Shown piece by piece: positions 46,360-55,120 of a stretch of 64,000 nucleotides of DNA (its first letter is position 1; the number at the start of each line of letters is the position of its first letter). Both the position numbers and the translations under genes were made by a program. The notes below the pieces were generated by a model, which searched no databases, had not been told where the DNA came from, and saw only the letters and a list, made by a program, of their open reading frames with translations. This DNA is from Xanthobacteraceae bacterium (GTDB lineage: Bacteria > Pseudomonadota > Alphaproteobacteria > Rhizobiales > Xanthobacteraceae). The DNA is taken from contig JAQGJU010000143.1 of assembly GCA_028290465.1 (NCBI GenBank), positions 1 to 64,000 of the forward strand, in the 5' to 3' direction.

Positions 46360-47745
46360 GTGGCGTTGTTGGGTTCCGAAGAGTTGGCCGGATCGCGCCT
46401 GTCGCCGGCCGCGTTGATCGGCAAGGTGAAGGCGCTGCTGACGGACGGCAGCGACCGCTCCATCGCGCAGCGTCTCGCGGGCGCGGCCTTCATGGTCCGG
46501 GTCGCCAGCGCCGCGCTGGCGTTTATCTCGCAAGTTCTGCTGGCCCGCTGGATGGGTGGCTTCGAATTCGGCATCTACGTCTATGCCTGGACCTGGGTGC
46601 TGCTGATCGGCGGCATGTGCGATTTCGGCCTCGCCACGTCGGCGCAGCGCTTCATTCCGGAATATGCCGAAAGCAAAAATCTGCCGCTGCTGCGCGGCTT
46701 CATCCGCGGCAGCCAGCACCTCGTGGTCGCGCTGGGACTTCTGGCCGCCGTGGTCGGCGCGTTGATCGTGCTGCTGGCGACACCGTGGATCGACCACTAC
46801 ACGGTTGTGCCGCTCTATCTCGCCTGCGCGATGCTGCCGATCTTCGGCCTCGGCCTGATGCAGTCCGGCATCGCCCGCACCTATAACTGGGTGAACCTCG
46901 CTTTGATGCCGGCCTTCGTAATCCGGCAGATCCTGATCATCGGCCTGATGGCGGGCGCGCTCTTCCTCGCACTGCCGACCGATGCCGTCACCGCGATGTG
47001 GGTGACGCTGGCGACCGCCGTCATCGCGACCGCCGGCCAGGCCTTCGTGCTCAACCGCCGGCTTCGCCGCACCGTCCCGCCCGGACCGAAGACGCTCGCC
47101 AACATGACCTGGCTGGCGACCTCGTTGCCGATCCTGATGGTCGAGGGCTTCTATCTGATGCTGACCTATTGCGACATTCTGATCCTGCAGCAGTATCGCT
47201 CGCCGGAAGAAGTCGCCGGCTACTACGCGGCCGCCAAGACGCTGGCGCCGGTCGCCTTCGTGTACTTCGCGGTCGCCCAGACCACCGCGCACAAGTTCAC
47301 CGAATATCACGTCTCCGGCGACCGCAACCGGCTCGCGGCCTTCTTGCAAAGCGCGATCAAGATGACGTTCTGGCCGTCGCTGGTGGTGGCCTGCGTATTG
47401 CTGGCGCTCGGCAAACCGCTCCTCAGCCTGTTCGGCCCCGGCTTCTCGGACGGCTATTACCTGATGTTCATCCTGGCGCTCGGCCTGCTGGCGCGCGCCG
47501 CCGTCGGACCGGTCGAACGCCTGCTCAACATGCTGAACGAGCAGCGCCTGTGCGCCATCGTCTATGCGGGCGCCTTCTCGCTCAATATAGGGCTCTGCGT
47601 GGTGCTGATCCCGCGCTTCGGCGTCATCGGCGCCGCGATCGCGACGGCGAGCGCGCTGATCGCGGAATCGATTGCGCTGTTCGTCGTCACCAAGAAGCGG
47701 CTTGGGCTGCACGGACTGATCTTCGGCGGCGCTTCGAAGCCCTGA
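46360..47745 (+). CDS. Polysaccharide flippase (Wzx-like)
   Basis: A membrane protein of 461 residues with about 12-14 helices, of the oligosaccharide flippase (MOP) superfamily, which moves lipid-linked sugar units across the inner membrane. It starts in the family manner (AQRLAGAAFMVRVASAALAFISQVLLARWMGG near residue 45) and has FGLATSAQRFIPEYAE. The start is a GTG, probably 46360, with GGAGG 5 bases before it; the frame opens at a GTG at 46336. It precedes a GNAT gene of the CelD type, so it likely belongs to a surface-sugar locus. Confidence 0.87.
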   Translation: MALLGSEELAGSRLSPAALIGKVKALLTDGSDRSIAQRLAGAAFMVRVASAALAFISQVLLARWMGGFEFGIYVYAWTWVLLIGGMCDFGLATSAQRFIPEYAESKNLPLLRGFIRGSQHLVVALGLLAAVVGALIVLLATPWIDHYTVVPLYLACAMLPIFGLGLMQSGIARTYNWVNLALMPAFVIRQILIIGLMAGALFLALPTDAVTAMWVTLATAVIATAGQAFVLNRRLRRTVPPGPKTLANMTWLATSLPILMVEGFYLMLTYCDILILQQYRSPEEVAGYYAAAKTLAPVAFVYFAVAQTTAHKFTEYHVSGDRNRLAAFLQSAIKMTFWPSLVVACVLLALGKPLLSLFGPGFSDGYYLMFILALGLLARAAVGPVERLLNMLNEQRLCAIVYAGAFSLNIGLCVVLIPRFGVIGAAIATASALIAESIALFVVTKKRLGLHGLIFGGASKP

Positions 47746-47762
47746 GACAGATGTCTTATTTG

Positions 47763-47811
47763 GTCGCATTTCCTGCGGCGAACCGGTTCCCACTTCGCCG
47801 GGAAATGCTCC
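47763..47811. repeat. Intergenic repeat, family E copy 1
   Basis: The motif GTCGCATTTCCTGCGGCGAACCGG followed by TTCCCACTTCGCCGGGAAATGCTC has self-complementary ends (GCATTTCC/GGAAATGC). The second copy is at 55037-55085. It lies between the flippase stop and the start of the next gene. Confidence 0.75.
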
Positions 47812-47828
47812 TGGAGCAGACCACGACG

Positions 47829-49073
47829 ATGTCCGCGAAAGCCAACCCGACCGACCGCTCGTCGATGGTGATCGCGCTGGACAGCGCGGCCTCCGTCATC
47901 GCGGGCGTGCGGCGCGTGGCCGAAGCGGAGCGGGCCGCCGATGCCGAACTGACGGCCGAATGGCAGCCGCTGAGCGGCCTTGCGTCTGTCGCCGATGATT
48001 GGCGAATGTTGGCCGCGCATGCGCTGGAGCCGAACGTATTCTACGATCCGGCCTTCGCGCTGCATGCGCTGCCGGTGTTCGGCCACGATGCCGGCGCCGT
48101 GCTGGTGTGGTCGCAGACCACGCCGCGCCGGCTGCTCGGCCTGTTCCCGGCCCGCATCGAGCGGCGACGCTACGGCGTGCCGATGTCCGTGCTGGCCGGC
48201 TGGACGCACCCCTATGCGCCGCTCGGCACGCCGCTGGTCGAGCCCCATATGGCGGAGCCGGTCATCGGTGCGTGGCTCAGCTATCTGGCGCAAGATCCCA
48301 GGATGCCGCATTTGCTGCTGCTGCCGTATTGCCCGGCACAGGGAGGCTTTGCGACGGCACTCGACAATGTGTTGGGCCGCGCCGCGCTGCCGTCAGTGGG
48401 CTTCGATACGCGCGAGCGCGCGGTGCTGATGCGCGACGACAGCGACGACGATTATCTCGACCGCGCGCTCGGCAAAAAGAAAATCCGCGATCTGGCGCGG
48501 CAACGCCGCCGACTCGCCGAATACGGACCGGTCGCGTTCTCAGTCGCCACCGGCCACGACAATATCGGCGCGGCGGTCAATGAATTTCTCGCGCTGGAGG
48601 CCGCCGGATGGAAGGGCCGCTCCGGCTCCGCCGTGGTGCAGCAGGCCGACATCCGCGCCTTCCTGCATGGCGCGGTCGGCACGCTCGCCGTCAACGGCAA
48701 CGCGCTCGTGGTGCGCCTTACGGTCGGCGAGAAGCTGGTCGCGGGCGGCATCCTGCTGGTGAATGGCGATACCGCATGGTTCTGGAAGATCGCTTACGAC
48801 GAAGCTTTCGCACCGTGCTCGCCGGGCATTCTGCTCGCCGCCGCCGTCACCGAAAGCCTGCTGGCCGATCACAGCATCGCCCGCACCGATTCCTGCGCCA
48901 GCGCCGACCATTCGATGATGGACAAGCTCTGGCGCGACCGTCTGCCGCTGACCGACCGGCTGATCGGCCTGCGCCCCGACGCGCCGTTTGCCATGGCGGC
49001 CCGCCTCGAAAAGCTGCGCCGCAGCGCCATCGCGGCCGCCAAGAGCACGCGCGATTTGTTGCGAAGACGCTAA
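47829..49073 (+). CDS. GNAT-type acyltransferase (CelD/BioF2-like), first of two
   Basis: A 414-residue protein with a GNAT domain of the CelD/BioF2-like type found in polysaccharide and cellulose loci, where it is thought to acylate sugars or peptides. The middle part (KKKIRDLARQRRRLAEYGPV) and the C-terminal half (FLALEAAGWKGRSGSA, then LVAGGILLVNGDTAWFWKIAYDE and FAPCSPGILL) show the typical order. The start at 47829 was chosen because the preceding 60 bases are repeat sequence; starts at 47751 or 47805 are possible. It probably belongs with the flippase. Confidence 0.78.
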   Translation: MSAKANPTDRSSMVIALDSAASVIAGVRRVAEAERAADAELTAEWQPLSGLASVADDWRMLAAHALEPNVFYDPAFALHALPVFGHDAGAVLVWSQTTPRRLLGLFPARIERRRYGVPMSVLAGWTHPYAPLGTPLVEPHMAEPVIGAWLSYLAQDPRMPHLLLLPYCPAQGGFATALDNVLGRAALPSVGFDTRERAVLMRDDSDDDYLDRALGKKKIRDLARQRRRLAEYGPVAFSVATGHDNIGAAVNEFLALEAAGWKGRSGSAVVQQADIRAFLHGAVGTLAVNGNALVVRLTVGEKLVAGGILLVNGDTAWFWKIAYDEAFAPCSPGILLAAAVTESLLADHSIARTDSCASADHSMMDKLWRDRLPLTDRLIGLRPDAPFAMAARLEKLRRSAIAAAKSTRDLLRRR

Positions 49074-49099
49074 AGATCTCCGCGTTTGCGGGAGAACTC

Positions 49100-49201
49100 G
49101 TAGGGTGGGCGAAGCGAAGCGCGCCCACCATTGCTGCGCACAATCTAACGCGAACGAAGAAGACGCGTGGGCGCGGCGCTTCGCGCCTTCGCCCACCCTA
49201 C
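49100..49201. repeat. Inverted repeat GTAGGGTGGGCGAAG
   Basis: The perfect 15-base arms GTAGGGTGGGCGAAG (49100-49114) and CTTCGCCCACCCTAC (49187-49201) enclose about 70 bases that contain further GCGCCC/GGGCGC matches. It lies between convergent genes. This sequence type is common in Bradyrhizobium relatives. Confidence 0.82.
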
Positions 49202-49235
49202 GCGCCGCTATTGGCGATGCACAGCACGCACACGC

Positions 49236-50867
49236 TCAAGCCTTATCCCGCAGCAGCCGGCGGATCACCTTGCCGGTGGTGGTCATCGGCATCTCGTCGA
49301 TGAACGTCACCTCGCGCGGATATTCGTGCGCCGACAGCCGCGTACGCACATAGCCTTGGATTTCCGTCGCCAGCGCTTCGCTCGGCGCAACGCCGGGCTT
49401 GAGCACAATGAAGGCCTTGACGATCTCGGTGCGCAACTCGTCCGGCTTGCCTACGGCGGCGGCCAGCAGCACCGCCGGGTGGCCGATCAGGCAATCCTCG
49501 ATCTCGCTGGGGCCGATCCGATAACCGGCCGACGTGATCACGTCGTCGTCGCGGCCGACGAAGCCGACATAACCCTCTTCATCGACCACGCCCTGGTCGC
49601 CGGTCGTCATCCAGTCGCCGATGAACTTGGCATCGGTCGCCGCCTGGTTTTCCCAGTATTGCAGGAACATCACCGGGTTCGGTCGCCGCACCGCGATCTG
49701 TCCGACCTCACCGGGTGCGCACACGCTGCCATCCTGTCGGATTACCGCAACTTTATGCCCGGGCACTGGCTTGCCGACCGCGCCCGGCTTCGACACGCCG
49801 AGCATTGCGCACGACGCCAGGACCAGATTGCATTCGGTCTGGCCATAGAATTCGTTGATGGTCAGGCCGAACGCCGCCTTGCCCCATTCGAACGTCTCGG
49901 CGCCAAGCGCCTCGCCGCCGGAGCCTATGCTGCGCAGGCGTATGTCGTGACGCCCGCGCGGCGGCGGCGCGGCGCGCAGCATGCGCAGCGCGGTCGGCGG
50001 AATGAAGGCGTTGCGCACGCCGTGCGTCGCCATCAGATCGAACGCGCGCTCGGGATCGAACTTGTCGAACCGATACGACACCACCGGCACGCCGCAGCGC
50101 AGGCTCGGCAGCAGGCAGTCGAGCAGTCCGCCGGCCCAGGCCCAGTCGGCCGGGGTCCAGAACCGGTCGCCGGGCTGCGGGAAAAAATCGTGCGGCAGTT
50201 CGATGCCCGGCATGTGGCCGATCAGCACCCGGTGCGCATGCAACGCACCCTTCGGCGGCCCGGTGGTGCCGGACGTGTAGATCATCATGGCCGGATCGTC
50301 GGCCGATGTATCGACCGGCCTGAACTGCGACGAGGCGCGTGACAGCGCGTCGGCATAGCCCAGCGCGCCCTCGCCCGGTCCGTCGACGCAGAGCACAAAT
50401 GACAGCTCCGGCAGGTCGGCGCGGATCTCGCGGATTTTCGCCACGCCCTGCGCATTGGTGATCAGCGCCTTGGCGCCGGCATTGCCCAGCCGATACTTCA
50501 GCGCATCGACACCGAACAGCAAGGCGAGCGGCAGCGCCACCGCGCCGGCCTTGTAGGTGGCGACATGCGCGGCCACGACCTCGGGCATCTGCGGCAGCAG
50601 GATCGCGACGCGGTCGCCGCGCCCGATGCCATGTGCCGTCAGCACATTGGCCAGCCGGTTCGAGACCTCGGACAGCGCGCCATAGCTGATCTCGTCGACG
50701 CCGCCACCCGGTCGGACATGCAGGATGGCCAGCCGGCCGGGCTCGCGCGCCGCCCAGCGTTCACAGACGTCGATGCCGATATTGTACCGATCGGGCACGG
50801 CCCAGCGGAAATCGCGGACCAGCGCGTCGTAGTCGCGGGCGTCGGGCAGGGTTCGGATCACCGGCAT
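49236..50867 (-). CDS. Acyl-CoA synthetase (acetyl/medium-chain type)
   Basis: A 543-residue adenylate-forming ligase of the ACS/MACS type. The P-loop YTSGTTGPPKGALHAH, the YGQTECN motif, TTGDQG and the C-terminal catalytic lysine in TTTGKVIRRLL are present. Its W-rich segment (WTPADWAWAGGLLD) is characteristic of the medium-chain/acetoacetyl group. Substrate length cannot be told from the sequence. It is on the minus strand, convergent with the GNAT gene and divergent from the JmjC-like gene, and so is inserted into the polysaccharide-like block. Confidence 0.9.
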   Translation of the reverse strand: MPVIRTLPDARDYDALVRDFRWAVPDRYNIGIDVCERWAAREPGRLAILHVRPGGGVDEISYGALSEVSNRLANVLTAHGIGRGDRVAILLPQMPEVVAAHVATYKAGAVALPLALLFGVDALKYRLGNAGAKALITNAQGVAKIREIRADLPELSFVLCVDGPGEGALGYADALSRASSQFRPVDTSADDPAMMIYTSGTTGPPKGALHAHRVLIGHMPGIELPHDFFPQPGDRFWTPADWAWAGGLLDCLLPSLRCGVPVVSYRFDKFDPERAFDLMATHGVRNAFIPPTALRMLRAAPPPRGRHDIRLRSIGSGGEALGAETFEWGKAAFGLTINEFYGQTECNLVLASCAMLGVSKPGAVGKPVPGHKVAVIRQDGSVCAPGEVGQIAVRRPNPVMFLQYWENQAATDAKFIGDWMTTGDQGVVDEEGYVGFVGRDDDVITSAGYRIGPSEIEDCLIGHPAVLLAAAVGKPDELRTEIVKAFIVLKPGVAPSEALATEIQGYVRTRLSAHEYPREVTFIDEMPMTTTGKVIRRLLRDKA

Positions 50868-51135
50868 CGGCCGGCACGCTAGCCTTTAGCCGCCAGGATG
50901 TGAACCGGGACGGCTCAAAAACACGATCAGAATCAACAATCTGGGCCGAACACCCGCGGCGCCGGACACTGACCCGCATGGCGGGCACCAAATGCCCTTC
51001 GGGTATGCGTTCGCCATGATGAATTTTTAACGGTAACGCCAGCAAACCCCATGTCTCACGGACATTTTCACTCCGTGGTGGCGTTTCATACGTAGATATC
51101 GGGGCACATTACGATCCCCAAATCCGGAGACTCCC

Positions 51136-52083
51136 ATGCGTCACGACGGCGTCCTGACCGATTTCGAGCCCCGGCATGCCGACCTGTTCGGCCGCCATAC
51201 CGTCAATCTCGGCCACCGCATGCATGAATCGCCGCTGTTCACCGACGCGGCGCTGGCGCGGCTGATCGAGAAGGCGCCCAAGGGCAGCTACCACGTCAAC
51301 ACCATGGACCCGACCACACACGATCCGCGCACAAGACGCGAAGGCGAGATCGTCGGGCTGTCGGGCATGGAAGCGCTGGACGCGGTGCGCCGCGGCCGTA
51401 TCTGGATCCTGATGCAGAATCCGGGCGACATCGATCCGGCCTATGCCGACATGCTCAACGACATCTATGCCGAGTTCGAAGACCGCGTGCCGAGCCTCGA
51501 GACCTTCAAGCACAAGATGAGCATCCTGATCTCGTCGCCGAAGGTGCAGGTCTATTATCACGCCGATACGCCCGGCCAGACGTTGTGGCAGGTGCGCGGC
51601 GTCAAGAAGGTCTATCTCTATCCCAACACAGCACCGTTCCTACCGCAGGACCGGATGGAGAAGATCGTGCTCGGCGAAGCGCACGAGATCAGCCTGGACT
51701 ATCAGCCGTGGTTCGACGAATACGCCGAGGTGATCGACCTGGAGCCCGGCCGCATGCTGCATTGGCCGCTCAACGGTCCGCATCGCGTCGTCAATCACGA
51801 CTGCCTTAATGTCTCGTTCACGACCGAGCATTGGACCACCGAACTGCGCAACCAGTATCTGGTGAACTACGCCAACGGCATCGTCCGCCGCTACGCGCCA
51901 AACGCGCGGCTGTCGCCATCGATCGAAGGACCGGCGGCCTGGGCCAAGTTCGGCTTCGCGGCTGCCGTGAAGCTGACCGGCCTGCAGAAGGCGCGCCGCA
52001 AGAGCTTCGACATCGACTTCCGGGTCGATCCGATGGCGCCGTTCAGCGTACGCAACATCGACGCCTACGCGAAAGTGAGATGA
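51136..52083 (+). CDS. JmjC/cupin-like putative Fe(II)/2-oxoglutarate oxygenase
   Basis: A 315-residue protein of the cupin/JmjC fold. The metal triad is visible: His142-x-Asp144 in YYHADTPGQ and His216 in LEPGRMLHWPLNGPHRVVNHD, whose surroundings match the JmjC beta-strand before the distal histidine. Such bacterial proteins are often labelled regulators, but the motif set predicts a hydroxylase of a protein or metabolite. GGAGA precedes the ATG. Its stop is 1 base before the next GNAT start, so the two form an operon. Confidence 0.8.
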   Translation: MRHDGVLTDFEPRHADLFGRHTVNLGHRMHESPLFTDAALARLIEKAPKGSYHVNTMDPTTHDPRTRREGEIVGLSGMEALDAVRRGRIWILMQNPGDIDPAYADMLNDIYAEFEDRVPSLETFKHKMSILISSPKVQVYYHADTPGQTLWQVRGVKKVYLYPNTAPFLPQDRMEKIVLGEAHEISLDYQPWFDEYAEVIDLEPGRMLHWPLNGPHRVVNHDCLNVSFTTEHWTTELRNQYLVNYANGIVRRYAPNARLSPSIEGPAAWAKFGFAAAVKLTGLQKARRKSFDIDFRVDPMAPFSVRNIDAYAKVR

Positions 52084-52084
52084 T

Positions 52085-53317
52085 GTGACCGCCGCGCTGT
52101 CCGTCGATCGATCGTTCTCGTTTGCGGGCGCCGCTGCGCGCCCGCACGCGGACGATTATCGGGTGGCGCGGCTCACCACACTCGAAGCGCTCGAAGCGCT
52201 CGCCATTGAGTGGACCGCGCTCGAAGCCAAGACCAGGCGGGCGGCGTTCTTTCAGTCGGCCGCGTGGTCGCTCGCGACCTGCCGTCCGCTGACCGGGCAG
52301 ACCGAAACCACGGACGTTCTGGTGTTCGCGGTGTATCGCGGGCTCGACCTGGTCGCGGTCGCGCCGTTCAAGATCATCTCTCGCGGACCGGTGCGGCTCG
52401 CGGTCGACCTGACCGACCCGTTCGGACAATACGGCGACGTGCTGATCGCGGACGATGCCGATGCATCGACCATCATGACGCAGGTGCTCGTCGCGCTGCG
52501 CGACACGCCGGATCTCGACGGGTTGCTGATGCGCCGGGTGCGGATCGATTCGCCGGCGCGGCATATGCTCGACCTCGGTGGCTTCAAGGCCAGCGCGGCC
52601 GATGGCGCGCCTTATGTCGACCTGCGCCCCTATGCGTCGTTCGATGACTATCACGCCAGCGTCAACGTCAAGACCCGCAAGAATCTGCGCAATCTGCGTA
52701 ACCGCATGGCGCGCGGCGCGCCCGTCACCCATCGGGTGATGGACAATGACGACATCTCTAAAGTGATCGCGGAAAGTTTCGAGGGCCGGCTGCGCTGGCT
52801 CGAACAGCAGGGCCTGCCGTCCACCGCGTTCGACGATCCGGTATTCCGGGCCTTCGTCGAGCGGATCGGCGAACTGGGACGGCGCGGCGAGCTCGCGCTG
52901 CTGGCCATGGGCCTGTATTGCGGCGACGTGCCGGTGTCGCTGCAATGGGGCTTCGTGCATCGCGGCCGGTACTACGCCTATATCGCCGCACGTAATCCGG
53001 ACTACGACGCGTACAGTCCGGGCCGCATCCATCTGGAAGAGGTGATCCGCACCTGCCACGCCCGTGGCATCGAGGTCTGCGATTTCCTCGCGCCCGGCGC
53101 GCGTTACAAGTTTACCTGGACCGACGACGCGACGGAAGTGCTCGACATCGCGGTGCCGTTCTCGTTCAAGGGCCGGCTGCTGCTCGACCTGTGGAATCGG
53201 CGGCTGCGGGTCGCCGCCAAGGCGATCTATGCGCAACTGCCGCCGTCGCTGCGCCAGACCGTGCTGCGCCTGCTCCGCCGCGCGCCACATACGGCCGCGC
53301 CGCAGGAAGCCGCGTAG
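52085..53317 (+). CDS. GNAT-type acyltransferase (CelD/BioF2-like), second of two
   Basis: A 410-residue GNAT protein with the same order of parts as the one at 47829. Visible are FFQSAAWSLATCRPLT near residue 60, KTRKNLRNLRNRM in the middle (compare KKKIRDLARQRRR in the first), and the C-terminal acceptor half (VPVSLQWGFVHRGRYYAYIAARNPDYDAYSPGRIHLEEVIR). The start is GTG, one base after the JmjC-like stop. It likely modifies a surface sugar or linked peptide. Confidence 0.82.
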   Translation: MTAALSVDRSFSFAGAAARPHADDYRVARLTTLEALEALAIEWTALEAKTRRAAFFQSAAWSLATCRPLTGQTETTDVLVFAVYRGLDLVAVAPFKIISRGPVRLAVDLTDPFGQYGDVLIADDADASTIMTQVLVALRDTPDLDGLLMRRVRIDSPARHMLDLGGFKASAADGAPYVDLRPYASFDDYHASVNVKTRKNLRNLRNRMARGAPVTHRVMDNDDISKVIAESFEGRLRWLEQQGLPSTAFDDPVFRAFVERIGELGRRGELALLAMGLYCGDVPVSLQWGFVHRGRYYAYIAARNPDYDAYSPGRIHLEEVIRTCHARGIEVCDFLAPGARYKFTWTDDATEVLDIAVPFSFKGRLLLDLWNRRLRVAAKAIYAQLPPSLRQTVLRLLRRAPHTAAPQEAA

Positions 53318-53400
53318 GCGCGCTCCAAACTTCCTCTTGCTCCGCCGTGAATTCTGCTATCCCGTTCGCGCGCGTAACATCGCCGAGCAAGGACTTTCGC

Positions 53401-54324
53401 ATGACGAAACCGATTCAAATCCGCATGGGCGGCTATGGCCCTTCGACCACCTGTTTCAGCCAATCGCTCAAGCGCATCGGCGACCGCCTGGAAGCGCAGT
53501 TCGGTAACCGGATCGACGTCAAGTACGTCTGGAACATCATGGATATCGGCTATCGGGCCGACGATATCCTCTGGCTGGTCGAAGAGGGCCTGCTGACGCT
53601 CGGCTATCAGTCGTCGAGCTATTTGAGCGACCGGGTGCCGGAGCTCGGCTTCGTCGATCTGCCGTTCCTGTTTCACACCAACGACGAAGCGCGCGGCGCG
53701 GTCGACGGCGCGCTCGGCCAGCACCTGTCGCGAAAGATCGAAGAGAAGACCAACTACCGCATTCTCGGCTATTTCGAGAACGGCTTCCGTCAGGTCTCGA
53801 ACAAAGTGCGGCCGATCCAACAGCCGTCCGACATGAACGGCATGAGCATCCGCGTACTGCCGAGCGACGTGCAGAAGCGCACCTTCGAATTGCTCGGCGC
53901 CGACCCAAGGCGGCTGGACCTGACCGAAGCGATCGCCATGATCACAGCCGGCACCATCGACGCGCAGGAAAACCCGCTGGCAAACACCGTAACCTATGGC
54001 GTGCACACGCTGCACCGCTATCACACCATCACCAATCACTTCTATGTCTCGCGGCCGATCTTCCTGCACCGCACCGCGTTTGATTCCTGGCCGGCCGATC
54101 TACAAGCCGCGATGCGCGAGGCCGTACAGGAAGCCGTGCTGTGGCAGCGCGATCAGGCCGTGGTCGAGGACAAGGACGCCCGCCGCGCCATCGAACAGCA
54201 GGGCTGCGAGATCGTCGAACTGTCGGCCGACCAACATGCGGCGTTTGCCAAGGCCGTGCAGCCGCTGCTCGACGAGTCGCGGGGCGTGTATGGGCCTGAG
54301 ATGTTCAAGATGATTGGGAAGTGA
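53401..54324 (+). CDS. TRAP-type C4-dicarboxylate binding protein (DctP) without signal peptide
   Basis: A 307-residue DctP-family solute-binding protein. Visible features are DILWLVEEGLLTLGYQSSSYL, VPELGFVDLPFLF, the substrate-contact arginine region DMNGMSIRVLPS, and the GTIDAQENPLANT motif. It begins TKPIQIRMGGYGP, so it has no signal peptide, and the strong AAGGA site fixes the start. No dctQ or dctM is present. A cytoplasmic binding function, or loss of the export signal, must be considered. Confidence 0.88.
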   Translation: MTKPIQIRMGGYGPSTTCFSQSLKRIGDRLEAQFGNRIDVKYVWNIMDIGYRADDILWLVEEGLLTLGYQSSSYLSDRVPELGFVDLPFLFHTNDEARGAVDGALGQHLSRKIEEKTNYRILGYFENGFRQVSNKVRPIQQPSDMNGMSIRVLPSDVQKRTFELLGADPRRLDLTEAIAMITAGTIDAQENPLANTVTYGVHTLHRYHTITNHFYVSRPIFLHRTAFDSWPADLQAAMREAVQEAVLWQRDQAVVEDKDARRAIEQQGCEIVELSADQHAAFAKAVQPLLDESRGVYGPEMFKMIGK

Positions 54325-54354
54325 CGGCGAAGTCCAAGCCACCTGCACCACTCC

Positions 54355-54475
54355 GCCCTCATCCTGAGGAGCCCGTCGAAACGAAGTGAGACGGGCGTCT
54401 CGAAGGATGGGGCGGCCACATGGTTCGAGACGCGCTCCAAGAGGAGCGCTCTTCACCATGAGGCCGATCAAGTCA
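54355..54475. repeat. Long inverted repeat, family B copy 3
   Basis: The left part GCCCTCATCCTGAGGAGC and right part GCGCTCTTCACCATGAGGCC pair, with an inner CGTCTCGAAGGATGGGGC segment shared with copy 2. It lies between the convergent dctP and CAP-domain genes and may terminate both. Confidence 0.78.
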
Positions 54476-54483
54476 GCATTAGA

Positions 54484-55005
54484 TCACCGCGGCTTGTCGT
54501 CCGGCGCGGCCAGGATCAGCGTCCAGAACACTTTGTACTTGGAGTTGGGCGCATAGACCGCCGCGATGCCAAGGCGGGTGACGCCCTTGTGCAGCATGTT
54601 GGCGCGGTGCGGCGCGGATTCGCGCCAGCCCGAGAACGCTTCCGCCAGCGTGTGATAGCCGGCCGAGATGTTCTCGACCGCCGCCGTGGCGTCGTAGCCG
54701 GATTCCTTGATCCGCTGTGGGAAGGGCTTGCCGAGATTGTGGTCGAGCTTGTCGCGCGCCACCATGGTCCTCGTGTGGGCCATCGCCAGCCGGGTCAGTT
54801 CGGGATCCGCCGTCACCGCGCCCAGCCCGTTGTTCTGCCGATACCCCGAAATCATCGAAGCCGCCGACGCGACATCGACCTCGACATTGGCCTTGGCCAT
54901 GCTGTCGTAAAAGGTCGGCTGCCCGGGCGGCGGGTCGCGGTCGGCGGCGCAGGCGCCGAGCCCGAGGCCAACGAGGGCCAAGGCAAAAAGACGGAACAGC
55001 GGCAT
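54484..55005 (-). CDS. CAP-domain lipoprotein
   Basis: A 173-residue secreted protein. The signal peptide ends in a lipobox LGAC (residues about 15-18), so it is probably lipid-anchored. The rest is a CAP/SCP domain (PR-1 fold): ELTRLAMAHTRTMVARDKLDHN, ENISAGYHTLAEAFSGWRES and PHRANMLHKGVTRLGIAAV. GGAG lies 6 bases upstream of the ATG at 55005; an upstream start 25 codons earlier was rejected because it falls in a repeat. Bacterial CAP proteins have unclear roles, often in envelope stability. Confidence 0.9.
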   Translation of the reverse strand: MPLFRLFALALVGLGLGACAADRDPPPGQPTFYDSMAKANVEVDVASAASMISGYRQNNGLGAVTADPELTRLAMAHTRTMVARDKLDHNLGKPFPQRIKESGYDATAAVENISAGYHTLAEAFSGWRESAPHRANMLHKGVTRLGIAAVYAPNSKYKVFWTLILAAPDDKPR

Positions 55006-55036
55006 GGAATCTCCGATTCGGGGCAATCTTTGAGCG

Positions 55037-55085
55037 GTCGCATTGTCGGACGGCGAACCGGCGCCCACTTCGCCTGACAATGCTC
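55037..55085. repeat. Intergenic repeat, family E copy 2
   Basis: GTCGCATTGTCGGACGGCGAACCGG followed by CGCCCACTTCGCCTGACAATGCTC has complementary ends (GCATTGTC/GACAATGC). It is the second copy of the element at 47763-47811 and lies between two minus-strand genes. Confidence 0.75.
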
Positions 55086-55120
55086 TATCTCGGAGCTAAT
55101 TGTGAATTGGTGAAGGCCGA

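Noticed and set aside
46291-47793. A 500-codon minus-strand open frame opposite the flippase gene
   Set aside because: Composition (Arg, Gln, His, Asp) shows it is the complement of a membrane-protein gene; the flippase frame carries clear motifs.
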